This document shows positions 1 to 5,923 of a stretch of DNA of 7,999 nt, piece after piece. The DNA lies in the NCBI GenBank assembly GCA_002789895.1, contig PFUC01000052.1, positions 8,514 through 16,512 of the forward strand. The letters are read 5' to 3'. The first letter of the stretch is position 1. Every line of letters starts with the position of its first letter. The stretch comes from Candidatus Collierbacteria bacterium CG_4_9_14_3_um_filter_43_16. GTDB taxonomy: Bacteria > Patescibacteriota > Microgenomatia > UBA1400 > MFAQ01. The position numbers and the translations under genes were made by a program. The notes beneath the pieces were generated by a model. The model saw nothing but the letters and a program-made list of their open reading frames with translations. It was not told the DNA's origin and made no database searches.

Positions 1-2
1 CA

Positions 3-131
3 GTCAAAGAAAAAAATTACCCAGATCGGTTTTTCTCCGTGGTCTGGTTGAAAGACACATGCACTCCGACAAGGAGTATCGGGACTAGGCTGTCGGAGTT
101 GTTTGGAACTACGAAATTTGCTAATTGGTGA
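3..131 (+). CDS. Possible 3' end of an upstream gene (partial, unidentified)
   Basis: This frame is open from the left edge to a TGA at 129-131 and would encode about 42 residues ending in LSELFGTTKFANW. The composition is protein-like (DRFFSVVWLKD, then a Thr/Arg/Ser stretch), but I recognise no family. If real, it overlaps the TTG start of the next gene at 103 by 29 bases, in line with the overlaps seen elsewhere in the window. It also ends 16 bases before the alternative ATG at 148. A competing frame (2-88, ending ERHMHSDKEYRD and TAG) is shorter but also protein-like, and a third ends at 51. An open run of 43 codons is not statistically strong, so the reading frame of any upstream gene remains undecided. 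Confidence 0.35.
   Translation, partial: VKEKNYPDRFFSVVWLKDTCTPTRSIGTRLSELFGTTKFANW
63..99 (+). repeat. Perfect 9-bp inverted repeat just before the oxidoreductase start
   Basis: ACTCCGACA at 63-71 is the exact reverse complement of TGTCGGAGT at 91-99, with a 19-base loop. The right arm contains CGGAG at 94-98, the only Shine-Dalgarno-like sequence near the TTG start at 103. A folded RNA would therefore hide it. No T-run follows, so it does not look like a terminator. It may lie inside the end of an upstream coding sequence, so a regulatory role is only a possibility. Confidence 0.5.
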
Positions 132-1293
132 TAAAATTCAGAGCAATATGGGAAAGGAATCAAGGGTGGGTATTATTGGAACTGGTTTTATTGCTAGAGG
201 CCTGAGCTATTCTCTCCAAAGTGATGAATCGCTTGGTGTATCAAGAATTTTGACGAGACGTAATTATGAGGAGGTTAGAGACATGGCTGTTGAAAAAAGA
301 CAGATTACTAACTCTATTCAAGAACTAGTTGATACTTCAGACATTGTCGTTGAGTGTAGTGGTGACCCAATTCACGCTACCGACGCACTAATTAAGGTTC
401 TTGAAGCTGGAATACCAGTGGTTACAATGGATTCTGAGCTACAAGTCACAACTGGAAGCTGGCTTCAAAAAAGAGGTTTGCTTACAGAGGCAGAGGGCGA
501 CCAGCCAGGTTCTCTAGCGGCCCTCCAAAAAGATGTACTAGGTATGGGCTTTGAGCCTATCGTCTATGGCAACATTAAGGGTTTTTTGAACCACACACCA
601 ACGGTAGATGAAATGCGCTATTGGGGAAATAGAAGCGGAATTAGTTTAGACCAGGTCACCTCTTTTACTGATGGTACTAAAATTCAAATCGAACAAACCC
701 TAGTGGCTAATGGACTGGGTGTAAATATAGTAAGACGGGGAATGTTGGGAGTCGAGTGTAACGACTACCGTGACGGAGCAATTGAACTAGCCAAAAAGGC
801 AGACTCGATGGGACTAAGAATTAGTGACTATGTATTATCCCCAAAATCACCCGCTGGTGTCTTTATAGCGGCCAAACATGACCGTGAACAGTCACCCTTT
901 CTCAGGTACTACAAGTTAGGCGATGGACCATACTATGTGCTCACCCGTCCGTTCCATTTGTGTCATCTAGAAATAACTAAAACTATTCGTCAGGTGTTAC
1001 AAGGAGAGGGAGTCCTTCTGAATAACGGAGATAACCCTCAAGTTAGTGTTGCTACCATTGCCAAGCGTCGTTTGGTTCCAGGCGAATTACTTAAGAGGGG
1101 GGTTGGTGGATTCAGTGTCAGAGGCGAAGCGATAAACATTTCTGGGAACGAAACTCATGTACCCATTGGGTTAGTCTTTGATGTGGTAATGAAAAGATAT
1201 GTTGAACCAGGACAAATAATCACTTTTGATGACATAGAAATTCCAGAGAGCAAGGCACTGGTTGCCTGGCAAGAAACTATCAGACAAAGGTGA
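103..1293 (+). CDS. NAD(P)-dependent oxidoreductase with C-terminal SAF domain (homoserine dehydrogenase-like, COG4091 type)
   Basis: This is probably a cytoplasmic NAD(P)-dependent oxidoreductase. Residues 21-30 (RVGIIGTGFI) form the Rossmann GxxGxG turn. They are followed by a nucleotide-binding domain with IVVECSGDP at 81-89, an EGDQPG motif at 131-136, GNIKG at 156-160 and FTDGTK at 188-193. The last resembles the substrate-domain DGTK signature of homoserine dehydrogenase-like proteins. Residues about 310-385 (KRRLVPGELL, then YVEPGQIITFDDI) look like a SAF domain. The length of 396 aa is near that expected for the family. Members annotated as homoserine dehydrogenase are mostly not that enzyme. 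As I recall, a DXR-like isoprenoid enzyme of Brucella comes from related proteins, so the substrate cannot be named. Start: TTG at 103 adds a helix (LRNLL) that family members usually have before the Rossmann strand. ATG at 148 gives 381 aa and is the alternative. It is coupled by a 4-base overlap to the next gene. Confidence 0.85.
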   Translation: MELRNLLIGDKIQSNMGKESRVGIIGTGFIARGLSYSLQSDESLGVSRILTRRNYEEVRDMAVEKRQITNSIQELVDTSDIVVECSGDPIHATDALIKVLEAGIPVVTMDSELQVTTGSWLQKRGLLTEAEGDQPGSLAALQKDVLGMGFEPIVYGNIKGFLNHTPTVDEMRYWGNRSGISLDQVTSFTDGTKIQIEQTLVANGLGVNIVRRGMLGVECNDYRDGAIELAKKADSMGLRISDYVLSPKSPAGVFIAAKHDREQSPFLRYYKLGDGPYYVLTRPFHLCHLEITKTIRQVLQGEGVLLNNGDNPQVSVATIAKRRLVPGELLKRGVGGFSVRGEAINISGNETHVPIGLVFDVVMKRYVEPGQIITFDDIEIPESKALVAWQETIRQR

Positions 1294-2534
1294 AAAGGAT
1301 AACAAAACTGCCCAACTTCTTATGTGATACGTGGTGGTTCGCTTTGACTCAACGTATTAGTGACATTCAGTTTGAGAAAATGGCAAAACTTAGAGCCTCA
1401 CAAGGATTTACGGCAATACAACTTGTGGTGGGAATACCTCCAGAAGTTGGGCCTGAAAACCAAAGTGCTCTAAGTCAAGTCGGTTCGGCATGGAGTCTCA
1501 AAGGCGTAATGAATAAAAATTATCTTGAGTTAGCTAGACACAGAATTCAACTCCTTAACTCACTTGGTTTCATGGTCATTGTGTACGGCGCTTGGGGACA
1601 TCAAATTGAATGGCTTGGGGTAAATAAAATGAAAGCATGGTGGAGGTTGATAATAAAAAGTTTAGACAAGCTCAACATCATCTATTGTCTTACAGGTGAA
1701 GCTGACATCTGGATAGGAGAGGAAAATAAATTACTTCCTGATAAAAGTACCGATGATTTTCATCTTATCAAACTTAGGCAATTCACCCACCCCAAAATCG
1801 CCCATCTAGGTTGGAAGATATTTAATTTGGCGAAACGACCTCTCCTGAAGTACAAACAAAAAGAAAGAATGCGTAAATGGAGTGAAGTTCTTAGATTTGT
1901 ATCGTCAATTACAAGAAAACCGATAATTATTCACACTACAAGCACCTCCAGCAATGAAGTGGTCAACAATCCTCAACTTTTAAGTGCCGTCACAGTACAA
2001 TCAGGTCATAGTGAAAGTTCAAGGCAACTTCTCTGGAAAATCCCTCATAAAATAATATCAAAACACCCAAAAGCAGTTTTTATTAACCTGGAACCATGGT
2101 ATGAAGGAATTATGAACAACTTTGGTCGAGATGACCAGATATTTGCTTACTGGTCATCAATGATGGCTGGGGCAACCGCGTACTGCTATGGTGCACATGG
2201 TTTATGGAATGCTGGAGACGGTAAGTTTCTGGCTCACTGGGGAAAACAAACACTAGATGAAGCCCTGAAGCTTGACACTGCTCGGCTAATCGGAATCAGT
2301 CATAAGCTGTTCATTAACTCTAATTTTCAAAGATATAAACAAGTAGAGATTGAAACAAGTGGAGACAGATTGATAAAAATTTCTAGATCAGGCAGTACGA
2401 GTTCTGTTACTTACATTCCTGATGTGTCAAATGTCAAAAAGATTCCCAAAGGTAAACTGTTTTTGCCTCTGAAGGGTTGTTTTACCACAGCAAAACCCAA
2501 GAGAGGTTCTGTTGTGGTAATCGTCACACAATGA
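1290..2534 (+). CDS. DUF4038/apiosidase-like TIM-barrel protein (putative glycoside hydrolase, GH140-related)
   Basis: The protein has the hallmarks of the DUF4038 (apiosidase-like catalytic) family. Residues 11-19 (LCDTWWFAL) match the usual GDTWW opening, 38-53 (QGFTAIQLVVGIPPEV) a typical early strand and loop, and 99-109 (YGAWGHQIEWL) a substrate-site loop. GEADIW at 136-141 contains the likely acid/base Glu137, LEPWYEGI at 267-274 the likely nucleophile Glu268, and GAHGLWN at 301-307 another conserved block. The length of 414 aa fits one barrel plus a short C-terminal beta domain. There is no signal peptide or membrane segment, so it probably acts in the cytoplasm, unlike secreted apiosidases that degrade plant pectin. 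The GTG start overlaps the preceding TGA (GTGA), which implies translational coupling with the SAF oxidoreductase. No clear ribosome binding site is seen. Substrate is unknown; a role in glycan remodelling or sugar release is inference. Confidence 0.85.
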   Translation: MKRITKLPNFLCDTWWFALTQRISDIQFEKMAKLRASQGFTAIQLVVGIPPEVGPENQSALSQVGSAWSLKGVMNKNYLELARHRIQLLNSLGFMVIVYGAWGHQIEWLGVNKMKAWWRLIIKSLDKLNIIYCLTGEADIWIGEENKLLPDKSTDDFHLIKLRQFTHPKIAHLGWKIFNLAKRPLLKYKQKERMRKWSEVLRFVSSITRKPIIIHTTSTSSNEVVNNPQLLSAVTVQSGHSESSRQLLWKIPHKIISKHPKAVFINLEPWYEGIMNNFGRDDQIFAYWSSMMAGATAYCYGAHGLWNAGDGKFLAHWGKQTLDEALKLDTARLIGISHKLFINSNFQRYKQVEIETSGDRLIKISRSGSTSSVTYIPDVSNVKKIPKGKLFLPLKGCFTTAKPKRGSVVVIVTQ

Positions 2535-2542
2535 GATTTTTT
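2512..2542 (+). terminator. Weak possible terminator at the end of the DUF4038 gene
   Basis: TTGTG at 2512-2516 can pair with CACAA at 2527-2531 across a 10-base loop, and a run of six T follows at 2537-2542. The stem is only 5 bp and AT-rich, and it lies within the last codons of the gene. It would be a poor intrinsic terminator, but nothing better follows before the palindromic repeat at 2565. Confidence 0.2.
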
Positions 2543-2564
2543 GTTACCTATTTACGAGACCGTT

Positions 2565-2630
2565 GAATAAGTAATATTGCCTGTCATTCCCGACCCCCGC
2601 CTTCGTGAGGATGACAAAACAATGTTATTC
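2565..2630. repeat. 66-base imperfect palindrome with TGTCATTCC/GGATGACA core (REP- or MITE-like)
   Basis: The outer arms GAATAA (2565-2570) and TTATTC (2625-2630) are complementary. The inner arms TGTCATTCC (2582-2590) and GGATGACA (2609-2616) pair with a single bulge, and the segments between also pair partly. The centre is C-rich on this strand (CGACCCCCGCC). The TGTCATTCCC opening with a TTCG-containing centre resembles the dispersed palindromic repeats found between genes in many bacterial genomes. One copy only is visible here, so its repeat status is inferred by resemblance. Confidence 0.55.
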
Positions 2631-2727
2631 ATCACTCTCCATGCATGGTTGACTAGGTCACGATACATATGGCACTCTCTGGGCATATCAATAAATGCGA
2701 ATAAGATAAACTCTTCCAATCCTTAAA

Positions 2728-2751
2728 CATGAAGCGTATCGCCGCTTTATG
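2728..2751. repeat. Hairpin, 9-bp stem with 6-base loop
   Basis: CATGAAGCG (2728-2736) pairs with CGCTTTATG (2743-2751) across the loop TATCGC. There are eight Watson-Crick pairs and one G-T wobble in the + strand RNA. Read on the - strand, the hairpin is followed by TTTAAGG, so it could weakly terminate the leftward operon. The T-run is too short to be convincing. A 7-codon ATG-TGA frame inside it is probably chance. Confidence 0.35.
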
Positions 2752-2790
2752 AAATAATCTCCCCCTTTTCGTCACTGCTCTTCCGCGATT

Positions 2791-2878
2791 CTCTGAAGGA
2801 AGGTGTGGAAACCTTAACGTAATCTACAACCTGGGTACTAAATGATTGAAGTCAGGGAATAGTCGCCCTTCCTTCAAA
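2791..2878. repeat. Inverted repeat of 13 bases (one mismatch) enclosing 62 bases
   Basis: CTCTGAAGGAAGG at 2791-2803 is complementary to CCTTCCTTCAAAG at 2867-2879 except at one position. The 62-63 bases between show only small internal pairings, such as AGGT with ACCT near 2801-2814. The pair could close a long structured RNA or be the ends of a small decayed element. No transposase or target-site duplication is visible, and the function is unknown. Confidence 0.4.
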
Positions 2879-2993
2879 GCAACCAATCTGAAGAAAATTT
2901 AATCCTTATTTACCAGCAAATTTTGAACTACGTGTCTTTCCCAATACTTTGAATTTTGTGTGAACCAATCTTGGGTAAACCGAGGCATGAGTG

Positions 2994-3473
2994 TTATTTT
3001 ATTTCTATAATTGGAAGTGTCTTTACAAAGTTATTTATCTTTTCTTTGCTATCTCCTTCTACTTCGAAATAGTCATTATCTTCGTATTTATCTACAACAA
3101 CTGACATCCTCTCTACCAAAAACTCATGCCTAACTTTTTTAAACTCTGAAGCGATTTGGTACCTAAGGAAAACAAGTATTTGTTCCAACTTCGATAATTG
3201 GATTTCATCTACAGGAACATCAACCTCATCAGAAACCTTAATTCCTGAGTCTATACCCATGCTGAGCAAATCTTCTTTAAGAGAAAAGGTGGCCATAGCA
3301 CCCTTGGCAGTGGATTCTTTACTAACCTTGAAAAAGTATTTTCCGTTTGGTGTTTTGTATATAAGTCTTTGAACCTTAATTATCTTCGGCTTACCGTATC
3401 TCTTTGAGAGTAGGTTGATAATTTGCTGACCGTTTGATATCTTGGCACCGAACTCTATTTCTTTGTTTTCCAT
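2994..3473 (-). CDS. CYTH-like triphosphate-tunnel domain protein
   Basis: This 159-aa protein resembles the CYTH superfamily (class IV adenylate cyclase, thiamine triphosphatase, inorganic triphosphatase), whose beta-barrel tunnel binds a triphosphate with metal ions. The N-terminus carries Glu5-x-Glu7 and Lys11 (EIEFGAK), close to the ExExK signature but with the lysine two residues late. QRLIYKTPNGKYFFKV at 35-50 corresponds to the usual second and third strands that supply basic residues. VRHEFLVERM at 114-123 supplies more basic residues. VVDKYEDNDYFEVEG at 126-140 matches the late strand, where FxEVE provides acidic metal ligands. There is no signal peptide or membrane segment. It is the last gene of the leftward cluster and starts 13 bases after the transglutaminase-like gene, behind an A-rich spacer without a Shine-Dalgarno site. 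The actual substrate, or a binding-only role, cannot be told. Confidence 0.7.
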   Translation of the reverse strand: MENKEIEFGAKISNGQQIINLLSKRYGKPKIIKVQRLIYKTPNGKYFFKVSKESTAKGAMATFSLKEDLLSMGIDSGIKVSDEVDVPVDEIQLSKLEQILVFLRYQIASEFKKVRHEFLVERMSVVVDKYEDNDYFEVEGDSKEKINNFVKTLPIIEIK

Positions 3474-3486
3474 TTTTTTTACTAAT

Positions 3487-5028
3487 TTATAAATTTGGAT
3501 GAGGATAAGACCATCGGTTCACTAGAGATAAATGAGGATAGGCCAGAGTGAAGTGTACCACCGATTCTGCGGCATTATCAGCTGAATGGATGTAGTTGGT
3601 AACGAAACGATTCCATCGGAGACTCGTACCATCAAACCACGGTATAGACAAACCACTTTTTTGAGAAATTATCCTACCCCATTCGTCTCTGAATTTCTTT
3701 TTGGCTAAGTCTACTTCTTCCGGGTCGGCATTGATAAGCATAATTGTGGAGAGGCCTGTATAGGCCCTTCGATTTTCCGGCTTCAGGGCGTGAGGATGTG
3801 TGAAATAAATTGGAGTTTCACCATAGTCTCCGGAAATTCCCGAATTAAATTCATATTCAGCGACGATAGGACCAACCTGACGGATAGCCTCATGGGCGGC
3901 AGCCCATACACCCATGCGGTTTGAATTGGGTTTTATCCAGGCCGCAGTGAGATGAGCTTCGTGTAAGGCTCTAGGATTGAGATTATATACAGCAACCAAT
4001 TTGTTATTCAGATTAAATGTGGGGATTGGGTCACTAATGTGTCCGACTGATTTCAATTCCCTGAAAATCCATTGCATCTTTTCTAGTGCATCGTGGTACT
4101 TTGTCTGGTCTCCCTCTGACCAAATTTTCCTAACGTCTTTTTGCCATTTTCTGGTAATTTCAAGCACTTCATTGGTATAAGCTTCCATCGCAACTCTGAC
4201 TTTCTCTTTTGTGACTTCTTGTGTTTCAGGGACTTCTGCAACCTTTGGTTTGAAAGGATCGAGGTCGACGACCTTTGCGGAAAGTTCTTGGTATTTACCC
4301 ACCTCACCTTGTGAAAGACAAGTCATGGCCAAAACATAATAGATTTCGGAAACCCAAGAAGACATATAATCTCCCCAGACACTTGCTTCCACCTCACGCC
4401 TAAGTTGATCAGACATCTCGATATCAACCTTACCGTTTGTATAATATTCACGCCTCAATCTGTTTATTTTTTCTATAGTTTCCTTATCTTTATTCGTAAG
4501 TAGTTCCACGTGTTCGTAAATCGGATGCTCTTCTCCTAGACTAGTCAGAACACCATCCTTAAAGGTACATTCACAGCTAACAGAGCCGTATCCATAACCA
4601 ACCATTGCGGTGGGATCTACTGTACGAAAAACACCGTTAAGTTCGTGTAGAACCACGACATGCCTGGTGCTTTTACGTTGCTCTCCATTGAACGGGTTTC
4701 TTCTGACACTGACAAGATATGTTTTCCCGGAAACACCAAGTTTTTCGAGATATTCTGCCAAATACTTTGCAGAGGTGAAACAATCACCTGCCAAATTTGC
4801 CTCGGCTGCGGAGTCCGGAAAGTAGTCAATTTGAATTGCCTGCCTTATGATTTCATTTGCAACTAGAAGTTTGGTTTGCAACTCTTGCTCAGCGAATTCG
4901 CCCGATTGGAAAGGGGCCTCAGCAAAAGTTGAGTTTGGACCATTGGGTTTGAGCGTCTCCTTTCGAGGAAGAAGTAGCTCAATTGAAGTTTGTTCTGTTT
5001 CTTTAGAAATACTCGGCTGTTCTATCAT
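3487..5028 (-). CDS. Transglutaminase-like Cys-His-Asp protein with a large unrecognised C-terminal half
   Basis: Residues about 55-145 look like a transglutaminase/protease core. GDCFTSAKYLAEYLEKLGV places the candidate nucleophile Cys83 at the start of a helix, RHVVVLHE gives His123, and FRTVDPT gives Asp138. The Cys-His and His-Asp spacings are typical of that fold. Residues about 228-260 (LAMTCLSQGEVGKYQEL through LDPFKP) resemble a single TPR-like hairpin, and 270-325 is predicted helical and charged. Residues about 340-513 match nothing I recognise and are rich in His, Trp and Tyr (for example HEAHL, FTHPHALKP, WFDGTSLRW, WSYPHP). The first 50 residues look disordered. There is no signal peptide or membrane segment, so it is likely cytoplasmic. 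The ATG overlaps the upstream GT2 gene by 26 bases. It could be a protease, amidase or peptide/glycan-modifying enzyme; no specific role can be assigned. Confidence 0.75.
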   Translation of the reverse strand: MIEQPSISKETEQTSIELLLPRKETLKPNGPNSTFAEAPFQSGEFAEQELQTKLLVANEIIRQAIQIDYFPDSAAEANLAGDCFTSAKYLAEYLEKLGVSGKTYLVSVRRNPFNGEQRKSTRHVVVLHELNGVFRTVDPTAMVGYGYGSVSCECTFKDGVLTSLGEEHPIYEHVELLTNKDKETIEKINRLRREYYTNGKVDIEMSDQLRREVEASVWGDYMSSWVSEIYYVLAMTCLSQGEVGKYQELSAKVVDLDPFKPKVAEVPETQEVTKEKVRVAMEAYTNEVLEITRKWQKDVRKIWSEGDQTKYHDALEKMQWIFRELKSVGHISDPIPTFNLNNKLVAVYNLNPRALHEAHLTAAWIKPNSNRMGVWAAAHEAIRQVGPIVAEYEFNSGISGDYGETPIYFTHPHALKPENRRAYTGLSTIMLINADPEEVDLAKKKFRDEWGRIISQKSGLSIPWFDGTSLRWNRFVTNYIHSADNAAESVVHFTLAYPHLSLVNRWSYPHPNL

Positions 5029-5923
5029 TTTTGATATCGGAAAATAATTTTATAAAAGGATAATTGTCGATTTTGTCTCTGCCCTCTAAGGCTTCAATTT
5101 TTTTAATCCATTCGTCCATTCTGTGACCCCACTTTTTAAACAGGACCATATTGCTTTCAGTAAGGGATTTTTTTATCGATATTTTATTTTCTTCCATAGA
5201 TGAATGTTCGAAATGATGTACATATACTTTCGCTGAGCGAATTATATTGTATCCTGATTCACCAATCCTCCAACACATGTCAACATCTTCACCACCATAA
5301 CCTACAAATTCATCCAAGCTAATACCTCCAGAATTATTTATGGCGTTTCGGTTTAGTAAGACTAAAGAAACGCTTACGAATCCTGGTGGAGCAATAACTC
5401 TTTCTGTCTTAGAGTTGTTGGCATAGATTAGATCTTTTTCAAAATGTTCAATTGAATTATTCCCTGTAAATAAAGAAAGTTGGTCAAACAGAGATAGTTT
5501 CGGATTCTTGTCCCTGATATCCTCCCATGCTTTCCTGCTTGATTGGTCCGAATAGGGATATTTCAACCTTGATCCATATCTAAGTGGAGCAACTACTCCG
5601 GTGTCATTATCTATATCAGACAGGAGTTTGTCTAACCAGCCTTCTGTAACCACCACATCATTATCCATAAGGACGAAATATTTTGAACTGGTGGAATTAA
5701 AGCCCGTCCTTGCGGCTTCCCCCGGACCAATATTTTTGCCGTGCTTGATGAGAATAATGTCTTTCTGGTGTTCAAGAATATCCAATGTTTCGGAGGATGA
5801 CCCATTGTCCACAACAGTAATTTTGTGGGGAAGCTTTGTTTTTTCTCTTATCGACTGTAATGTCGCTAGGGTATAGTCGATGGCATTCCAAGACTTGATG
5901 ATGATGTCTATTGCCTCTGACAT
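5003..5923 (-). CDS. Family 2 glycosyltransferase (GT-A fold)
   Basis: This is a 306-aa inverting GT-A enzyme that would transfer a sugar from a nucleotide-activated donor, probably at the cytoplasmic face of the membrane. The N-terminal strand IDIIIKSWNA (5-14) and VVDNGSS (37-43) bind the nucleotide. VLMDNDVVV (84-92) carries the DxD metal-binding motif at Asp87-Asn-Asp89. APPGFVSVSLVLLNR (178-192) precedes the acceptor region, and GYGGEDVDMCWRI (208-220) holds the ED pair with the likely catalytic base. HHFEH at 236-240 fits the usual late His. No membrane segment is seen. The layout resembles rhamnosyltransferase-type GT2 proteins, but donor and acceptor are not determined. The ATG lies inside the end of the GT4 gene (16-base overlap), and the 3' end overlaps the transglutaminase-like gene by 26 bases, so the cluster is almost certainly co-transcribed. 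Confidence 0.9.
   Translation of the reverse strand: MSEAIDIIIKSWNAIDYTLATLQSIREKTKLPHKITVVDNGSSSETLDILEHQKDIILIKHGKNIGPGEAARTGFNSTSSKYFVLMDNDVVVTEGWLDKLLSDIDNDTGVVAPLRYGSRLKYPYSDQSSRKAWEDIRDKNPKLSLFDQLSLFTGNNSIEHFEKDLIYANNSKTERVIAPPGFVSVSLVLLNRNAINNSGGISLDEFVGYGGEDVDMCWRIGESGYNIIRSAKVYVHHFEHSSMEENKISIKKSLTESNMVLFKKWGHRMDEWIKKIEALEGRDKIDNYPFIKLFSDIKNDRTAEYF

Larger units (their letters stand above)
2535..2993. other. Convergent intergenic region without a recognisable gene
   Basis: This gap of about 459 bases lies between the ends of two convergent gene sets. I find no persuasive coding frame on either strand and no match to tRNA, tmRNA, RNase P RNA or SRP RNA signatures. It is rich in inverted repeats: the palindromic element at 2565-2630, the perfect 10-base palindrome CCATGCATGG at 2639-2648, a 9-bp hairpin at 2728-2751, and a 13-base inverted repeat at 2791-2878. 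The region may hold terminators for both transcripts, a structured RNA, or decayed mobile or repeat sequence. Confidence 0.7.

Noticed and set aside
2729..2752. Seven-codon frame (MKRIAAL) in the hairpin
   Set aside because: There is no ribosome site and no downstream gene on that strand to regulate. It is probably chance.
2785..2815. GAAGGAAGG segment reminiscent of the SRP RNA GGAAGGAAGCAGC loop
   Set aside because: The conserved flanking bases of the SRP RNA loop (GTCAGG and GCAGC) are missing, and no fitting stem is present.
4610..5047. Open + strand frames opposite the transglutaminase-like gene
   Set aside because: They are antisense shadows of a long, motif-bearing gene. Their translations show no recognisable domain.
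5601..5876. 91-codon + strand frame opposite the GT2 gene
   Set aside because: It lies fully antisense to the conserved nucleotide-binding and DxD region of GT2, which explains its openness.
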